A stretch of DNA of 64,000 nt from Christiangramia salexigens (GTDB lineage Bacteria; Bacteroidota; Bacteroidia; Flavobacteriales; Flavobacteriaceae): assembly GCF_001889005.1 (NCBI RefSeq), contig NZ_CP018153.1, positions 1,088,501-1,152,500 of the forward strand, read 5' to 3'. The position numbers were made by a program, and so were the translations under genes. Below are positions 59,161 through 64,000 of the stretch, one piece after another; the stretch's first letter is position 1; each line of letters begins with the position of its first letter. The notes beneath the pieces were generated by a model. It was given only the letters and a program-made list of their open reading frames with translations, searched no databases and was not told the origin of the DNA.

Positions 59161-60366
59161 TTATTTTTTAACCGTAAAAGTAAATGTTGCTCCTTCACCC
59201 TCTTTGGAGTCTACGGTGATCTTTCCGCCAAGTCTTTGAACGATCTTTTTCACAGTAGATAGTCCTATCCCATTTCCGCTTTTACCATAACGATCTCCCT
59301 GATCTAGAGTAGAAAACAGATTAAATATTTCAGTTTGTCTATCCTGCGGAATCCCAATTCCGTTATCCTTAACATAGAAGATATAATGGGTTGCAGATTC
59401 CCTATAGCCGAGGTCTATCTGTATCCTTTCCTTATCGTTATATTTAAAGCTATTGCTTAAAAGGTTGATGTAGATCTGTGTGAGTGCCGCCCGGTTACAT
59501 ATAATACTCTGATTTTCTTCAGGCAAATTGATCACACAATCCTGAGTAAGATTAAGAAGATCTATGATATGCTCCAGCAGTTCATGGATATCAAATTCTT
59601 CAGAGGTTTCATACAGGAGCTTGCCACTATCATAGTAATTAAGCACATCTGTAATATAATCGCTAAGTCTTAGTCCGGAATTCTTTAAATAATCCAGATG
59701 ATCTATATCCTGCTGGTCCAGTTTAGGAGACAGGCGTTTTTTAAGAATATCTGCCGTAAGCACCATATTGGCCAATGGCATTTTAAGATCGTGAGAAACC
59801 AGACCTGCGAAATCCTTTAAAACCCGGTTATGATCATTAAGATCATCTTTTACGTTCTCAAGCAGTGCATTCTTATTTCTAAGATCTATTAAAACTTCCA
59901 CCTGTTTCGCCAGTTTTTTAAGCATCTTTCGCTGAGAGGAAGAAATGCTACGTGGCTCTTCATCTATTACGCATAAGGTTCCCAGGGGCAAACCATCTGA
60001 ATTTAGAATAGGCATCCCGGCATAGAATTTTATTCTATTCCCGCTATCAAGAGCCAGGGGATTTTCGCTGAATCGCTCATCTGTCGTAGCATCTTCCACA
60101 ACGGTAAGCTCATGAGGTTTTAGAATTGCATGACTACAATAGGCCTTATTCCTTTCGGAATCGCAAAGTTTAGTTCCTATTTTAGATTTGAACCATTGCC
60201 TGTCGTCATCTACTAAAGTGATAAGTGAAACGGGAACATTACAGACCGAAGCGGCGAGTTCCACTATATTATCAAAGGTTTCTTCGGACTCAGTATCAAG
60301 AATTTCCAGCTCATGGAGGGCCTGAAGACGTTCCTTTTCATTAACGGGGGTATCTGGTATAATCAT
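59161..60366 (-). CDS. GAF-domain sensor histidine kinase
   Basis: 401 residues from ATG 60366 (MIIPDTPVNEKERLQALHEL); the in-frame upstream extension has no homologue-like features. A GAF domain (about 25-160: SVCNVPVSLITLVDDDRQWF, CVIDEEPRSIS) precedes a HisKA-type dimer helix with FAGLVSHDLKMPLANMVLT and an HATPase domain (INLLSNSFKYN, GIGIPQDRQTEIF, GNGIGLSTVKKIVQRLGG). It is cytosolic. No response regulator gene is adjacent, so the partner lies elsewhere. Confidence 0.9.
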   Translation of the reverse strand: MIIPDTPVNEKERLQALHELEILDTESEETFDNIVELAASVCNVPVSLITLVDDDRQWFKSKIGTKLCDSERNKAYCSHAILKPHELTVVEDATTDERFSENPLALDSGNRIKFYAGMPILNSDGLPLGTLCVIDEEPRSISSSQRKMLKKLAKQVEVLIDLRNKNALLENVKDDLNDHNRVLKDFAGLVSHDLKMPLANMVLTADILKKRLSPKLDQQDIDHLDYLKNSGLRLSDYITDVLNYYDSGKLLYETSEEFDIHELLEHIIDLLNLTQDCVINLPEENQSIICNRAALTQIYINLLSNSFKYNDKERIQIDLGYRESATHYIFYVKDNGIGIPQDRQTEIFNLFSTLDQGDRYGKSGNGIGLSTVKKIVQRLGGKITVDSKEGEGATFTFTVKK

Positions 60367-60674
60367 AAAATTAATACTAGCAAGGCGATAATTTTCCCAG
60401 AAAGAAAGTGTGCTAAAATTTAAAAAATGGGGCCTTATTGTGAATTGTAAAATTAAAAAACACATAATAACTCACTCACTCTAAAGCCTAAAATAATCAT
60501 AAAACTTTGCAGGTACCATAGAATTCCACATATCACAGACGCCTAATAAACAGCATTTTAAAGGTTTCTATAAATTATAAGACTAATATTATGTTAATCA
60601 ATATTTAGGAGGTCCTATTATCTCTAATTTCTCATTAGTTTAATGCTTCAATGTAACATCTTAAGCAACCAGAT
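60367..60674. other. Intergenic region upstream of the GAF kinase and the SDR gene
   Basis: 308 AT-rich bases between divergent genes. I see only a short imperfect palindrome TAGGAGGTCCTA (60606-60617) and a single GTAAC half-site at about 60652; neither is convincing. No gene or terminator is evident. Confidence 0.45.
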
Positions 60675-61547
60675 ATGAATACTGCGAATAAGATCCTTAT
60701 TGCCGGAGCGACCGGAGATCTGGGGTTGGAAATAGTAAAGCTCCTCCATGAAAAAGGCTATCGGCTAAGATTGATCACGAGATCTGAGGAAGGGGTTAGA
60801 AAACTATCTAAATACTCTGATGACATCTGGAAGGTAGATGCTGCAGAGAACCGCGAGGATCTTAAAGGAATAGGAGAAAACATAGATGTTTTCATTTCTG
60901 CATTGGGTAAGAGTTTAAGTCTTTTCAGGCCAAATAATGATGATTTTATAAAAAGTGATTTTATAGCGAACAAGAATATCCTAGACGCGATCAAAGACAG
61001 CGGAATAAGCAGGATATTGTATGTTTCCATAAAAGGCGCAGATACTGCCGAAGACTTTGAAATCGCAAAGGCACATAAATTGTTTGAAGAAGAAATTCAA
61101 GCCTCTGGGATATCGCATAGCATTGTGCGACCTGTGGGATTATATTCAGGACTGAATGATCTGGCGATAATGGCGAAAAGGCAGGTGATCCCAATAGTTG
61201 GAGATGGTAAGGCTGAGACCAACAGTATACATCACAGGGATCTGGCCAAATTGATCGTTGACTTAACGGATGAAGGGCCAGAAATCATCGAACCCGGAGG
61301 TCCGCTGATACATACACGACTGGAGATGGCTGAAATGCTTAAGGAAAAAATAGGTGGAAAGATCCTGCAGATCCCGGAGCCTATGGCCGAAATCGGGATG
61401 TTATTACCAGATTTCCTGGACAGTGAACTGGGAGACAAGCTGGACTATTATAAGTATGTTACCACTGTGGATATGATAGGTGAGAAAATTGGGACGATCA
61501 CTTACCGAGAATACCTTGAAGAACTTGATATCAAAGAACTGCCTTAA
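60675..61547 (+). CDS. NAD(P)H-binding atypical SDR (NmrA-like)
   Basis: 290 residues with glycine-rich ILIAGATGDLGLEIVKLL (8-25), DVFISALGKSL, and YVSIKGADTAEDFEIAKAHK carrying a Lys in the position of the SDR active site. HSIVRPVGLYSG completes the NmrA/complex-I-NDUFA9-like family pattern. It binds NADPH in the cytosol; the reaction is unknown. Its stop overlaps the next start by one base (TAATG), suggesting a joint pathway with the flavoprotein. Confidence 0.83.
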   Translation: MNTANKILIAGATGDLGLEIVKLLHEKGYRLRLITRSEEGVRKLSKYSDDIWKVDAAENREDLKGIGENIDVFISALGKSLSLFRPNNDDFIKSDFIANKNILDAIKDSGISRILYVSIKGADTAEDFEIAKAHKLFEEEIQASGISHSIVRPVGLYSGLNDLAIMAKRQVIPIVGDGKAETNSIHHRDLAKLIVDLTDEGPEIIEPGGPLIHTRLEMAEMLKEKIGGKILQIPEPMAEIGMLLPDFLDSELGDKLDYYKYVTTVDMIGEKIGTITYREYLEELDIKELP

Positions 61548-62974
61548 TGGAATATGAATTTGACGCCATAATAATCGGGAGCGGAATAAATGGGATCTCG
61601 GCCGCGATACAGCTTCAGAAAAACGGCCTCAACACTCTCGTGACCGAGCAGGCGGCGGAAGCCGGAGGTTCTACAAGAACTGAAGCACTTACACTTGAAG
61701 GCTTTAAACATGATGTAGGCTCTGCCATACACCCTATGGCGTATGCTTCTCCATTCTTAAAAGGTCTGGATCTGGAATCACACGGTCTGGAATGGGTATT
61801 TCCGGAAATTGCCTTTTCGCATCCCTTCGCAGACGGCACGGCAATTTCCTGTTATGATGATCTTGAAAAAACATCGAATCAGCTTGGAGATGACAAGGCT
61901 GCATTTGAAAAACTCTTCCAACCTTTATTAGATAATTGGGAAGATCTTGAACATGATCTTTTAGGCCCTTTGGGAATCCCCGGGCATCCCCTGGAATTTC
62001 TAAAATTTGGCTTTAAGGCACTGCCGTCTGCAAAAATGCTGACAGAGCATTATTTTAAAAATGAAAAGACAAGGGCATTTTTCTATGGCGCCGCCGCACA
62101 TTCCTGCCTGCCCATGGATAAGTTAGCCTCGTCATCTTTTGGACTTGTGCTGAGCATTATGGCTTTAAAATATAACTGGCCATTTCCAAAAGGCGGTGCC
62201 TCTGAACTCATAAAGGCTCTGATCTCATATTACAGATCTATAGGTGGTAAAATTGGATACAATCGAAAGGTAAGATCTATTAAAGAACTTCCAAGATCTG
62301 AAACCTATCTGTTTGATCTCACCCCTAAACAGTTACTGGAAATTGAGGGCACAGAATTTTCTTCACTTTACAAAAAACGGATGTCTGCATATAAATATGG
62401 CCCTGGAGTATTCAAGATGGACTGGGCATTAAAGGCTCCTATTCCTTTTTTGAATGAAGACTGCCGGAAAGCCGGAACCATACACATAGGCCTTTCCACA
62501 GAAGAGATCGAGCAATCTGAGAAACTGGTAGATCTGGGGAAGATGTATGATAAGCCATATGTTCTGCTGGCTCAGCATAGCCGATTTGATAATACACGGG
62601 CACCGGATAATATGCATACGGCCTGGGCCTATTGCCATGTCCCCCATGGCTGTGACGACGATCAAACTAAACTTATAGAAGATCAGATAGAGCGGGTCGC
62701 GCCCGGATTTAAGGAACTCATTCTGGCAAGATCTACCAAGAATGCTTCAGCACTTAACCGATTCAACCCAAATATCATTGGCGGGGACATCAATGGCGGG
62801 AAACAGGATATAAGTCAGTTATTTACCAGACCCATTGCCAAGCTTTCCCCCTATGCTACATCAAATAAACGTATCTATATCTGTTCCTCATCAACTCCAC
62901 CGGGTGGCGGGGTTCACGGAATGTGTGGTTTTCATGCCGCGCAAAAGGTGTTGAAGGATCATTTTTCGGTATAA
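61547..62974 (+). CDS. Phytoene-desaturase-like FAD oxidoreductase
   Basis: 475 residues. DAIIIGSGINGISAAIQLQK at the start and SSTPPGGGVHGMCGFHAAQK at the end form the FAD-binding halves of the CrtI/amine-oxidase-like family. GPGVFKMDWALKAPIPF and TAWAYCHVPHG are signatures of a CrtI subgroup that is not in carotenoid clusters. Between Lys-Val-Arg-Ser at about 245 and PKQLLEI the FAD-binding insert is short. Substrate unknown, perhaps a lipid or isoprenoid. Coupled to the SDR gene upstream. Confidence 0.85.
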   Translation: MEYEFDAIIIGSGINGISAAIQLQKNGLNTLVTEQAAEAGGSTRTEALTLEGFKHDVGSAIHPMAYASPFLKGLDLESHGLEWVFPEIAFSHPFADGTAISCYDDLEKTSNQLGDDKAAFEKLFQPLLDNWEDLEHDLLGPLGIPGHPLEFLKFGFKALPSAKMLTEHYFKNEKTRAFFYGAAAHSCLPMDKLASSSFGLVLSIMALKYNWPFPKGGASELIKALISYYRSIGGKIGYNRKVRSIKELPRSETYLFDLTPKQLLEIEGTEFSSLYKKRMSAYKYGPGVFKMDWALKAPIPFLNEDCRKAGTIHIGLSTEEIEQSEKLVDLGKMYDKPYVLLAQHSRFDNTRAPDNMHTAWAYCHVPHGCDDDQTKLIEDQIERVAPGFKELILARSTKNASALNRFNPNIIGGDINGGKQDISQLFTRPIAKLSPYATSNKRIYICSSSTPPGGGVHGMCGFHAAQKVLKDHFSV

Positions 62975-63003
62975 AAAAAGCCATCCTAAAAGATGGCTTT
63001 TTC
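62974..63003. terminator. Bidirectional terminator
   Basis: AAAAAAGCCATC / GATGGCTTTTT arms around loop CTAAAA (62986-62991). It begins in the stop codon of the flavoprotein gene and also ends the convergent OYE gene. Confidence 0.85.
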
Positions 63004-63021
63004 ACAAAATATAAAAGAAAA

Positions 63022-64000
63022 CTACTGTAGGGCCGGTTCTCTTTCAGTCTTAATTTCATAATCCAGGTAACCTTCAGGCCCCGGTGTATAAAATGTATCG
63101 GGATCGTATTCTGATAATTCCACACCTTGTTCAAATCTTTCTACAAGATCCGGGTTGGAAATATATGGTTTACCAAAAGCCACCAGATCGGCGTTACCTT
63201 CAGCGATCACCTTATTCCCTTTTTCCTGATCGAATCCACCATTAATCATGATCGTACCATGATACATTGGGCGGTATCTTTTAGCGATTTCGGTCTCTGC
63301 ATGTGGAACATCTGATACATCATTAAAAGGTTCCGATAGATGCAAATAAGAAAGATCGTATTCATTTAATTTTTTAATGATATAATCGAAGGTAGGAATG
63401 GTCTCTTCATCCAGAACGGTTCCAAATATCCCGTTCAGCGAAGGATTCAGTCTGATTCCTATCCTATTTTCGGGCATTACTTGCTTAACCTCATCAAGAA
63501 TTTCGAACAAGATCCTCGCGCGATTCTCTATACTTCCACCATACTCGTCTGTTCGCTCATTTGAGCTCGCATTAAAGAACTGATGCAATAAATACCCGTT
63601 AGAAGAATGTATCTCTATCCCATCAAAACCGGCATCCATTGCGTTTTTTGCAGCCTTTTTAAAATCCTGAATGGTATTCTTTACCTCTTGTGTAGTCATT
63701 GCGCGCGGAGTCACGGTATCCTTGAAACCTTCAGGAGTATAAGATTGTTCATTTGGATTTATTGCAGAAGGAGCTAACGGCAATTCACCATTATGAAAAT
63801 CGGGATGGGACATACGCCCCACATGCCATAGCTGAATAAAGATCCTTCCATCTGCATTATGCACTTCTTCGGTAACTTGTTTCCAGCCCTCAACCTGCTC
63901 TTTGGAATAGATACCGGGGGTATTAATATAACCCACAGCCTGTTTAGAGATCTGTGAACCTTCAGTAATAATAAGGCCCGCACTGGATCTTATCTTATAA
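63022..64000 (-). CDS. NADH:flavin oxidoreductase / Old Yellow Enzyme (alkene reductase), N-terminus outside
   Basis: The open frame runs to the right edge, so the N-terminus is missing; GTG at 63934-63936 is internal because the sequence before it (SAGLIITEGSQIS) is a conserved OYE strand. Visible motifs are FIQLWHVGRMSHPDF with the His-type active region, FDGIEIHSSNGYLLHQFFN, IGIRLNPSLNG and DLVAFGKPYISNPDLVERF. OYEs reduce activated C=C bonds or nitro compounds using FMN and NAD(P)H. The family length is about 360, so some 35-40 residues lie outside. Confidence 0.92.
   Translation of the reverse strand, partial: YKIRSSAGLIITEGSQISKQAVGYINTPGIYSKEQVEGWKQVTEEVHNADGRIFIQLWHVGRMSHPDFHNGELPLAPSAINPNEQSYTPEGFKDTVTPRAMTTQEVKNTIQDFKKAAKNAMDAGFDGIEIHSSNGYLLHQFFNASSNERTDEYGGSIENRARILFEILDEVKQVMPENRIGIRLNPSLNGIFGTVLDEETIPTFDYIIKKLNEYDLSYLHLSEPFNDVSDVPHAETEIAKRYRPMYHGTIMINGGFDQEKGNKVIAEGNADLVAFGKPYISNPDLVERFEQGVELSEYDPDTFYTPGPEGYLDYEIKTEREPALQ

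Noticed and set aside
1..64000. tRNA, rRNA, CRISPR, IS or prophage content
   Set aside because: No cloverleaf-like GC-rich intergenic block, no spaced repeats, no transposase or integrase was found in the readable genes.

Overview
The window looks like a chromosomal segment of a marine-type Flavobacteriaceae bacterium (Bacteroidota), possibly close to Gramella/Christiangramia; the genus is a low-confidence impression. Reasons: low GC; the start of a SusC-type TonB-linked porin at the left edge; many Bacteroidota-type -7 boxes (TAnnTTTG) about 20-30 nt before start codons; LytTR/LytS signalling with 2TM-domain proteins; and numerous lipoproteins. There are no tRNA/rRNA genes, CRISPR arrays, IS elements or phage genes. 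Gene density is high and terminators are mostly clean hairpins.

Layout. 1-610: N-terminus of a SusC-like receptor (leaving the window on the left) with a promoter overlapped by a LacI/cre-like palindrome. 610-8420: a probable 3-keto-glycoside pathway: Tat-lipoprotein small subunit and GMC dehydrogenase with a [3Fe-4S]-type Cys motif on the minus strand; on the plus strand a secreted TIM-barrel isomerase/lyase, a nucleoside-H+-symporter-type MFS carrier, a Gfo/Idh oxidoreductase, a cytosolic TIM-barrel isomerase and a DUF1080 lipoprotein. 8450-19940: housekeeping and stress genes (hydrolase-OsmC fusion, sodC, two ECF sigma loci, a LytS/LytTR two-component system with a probable direct-repeat operator, hemerythrin, NDH-2, PlsC, CoA pyrophosphatase, cyclophilin). 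19940-26770: the RDD/SpoIIM/DUF4129/DUF4350/MoxR/DUF58 envelope module. 26770-38300: small secreted proteins, OxyR, AIM24, a PadR-PspC operon with an extra 52-codon gene, a GIN-domain protein, TrxB, a TRIC channel and a LytTR protein with a degenerate receiver.

38300-48260 and 56200-57710 hold sulfur genes: two YeeE/YedE half-transporters, a sterol-desaturase-like protein with an MBL-rhodanese-rhodanese persulfide enzyme, a small secreted protein with DoxX and DsrE, and a TauE/SafE exporter beside a Crp/Fnr regulator with a Cys-x5-Cys-Cys motif. The most interesting signal is a 16-bp palindrome, [T/A]GTAAC-N4-GTTAC[A/T], found exactly four times. Each copy lies before one of these sulfur units, and in all four cases its centre is 36.5 bp from the last base of the predicted -7 box, which is a class-II activator position near -41.5. 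I infer a previously unrecognised Crp/Fnr-controlled sulfane-sulfur regulon. Between these parts sit an acyl-CoA carboxylase operon (40365-43932) and a catalytically degenerate 2-hydroxyacid dehydrogenase homologue.

48370-64000: M1 aminopeptidase, an iodotyrosine-deiodinase-like flavoprotein, aldehyde dehydrogenase, a tight lipoprotein/DUF2231/methyltransferase operon, cytochrome bd oxidase, an endonuclease/phosphatase-fold membrane protein, a GAF histidine kinase, an SDR plus phytoene-desaturase-like pair, and an Old Yellow Enzyme running off the right edge.
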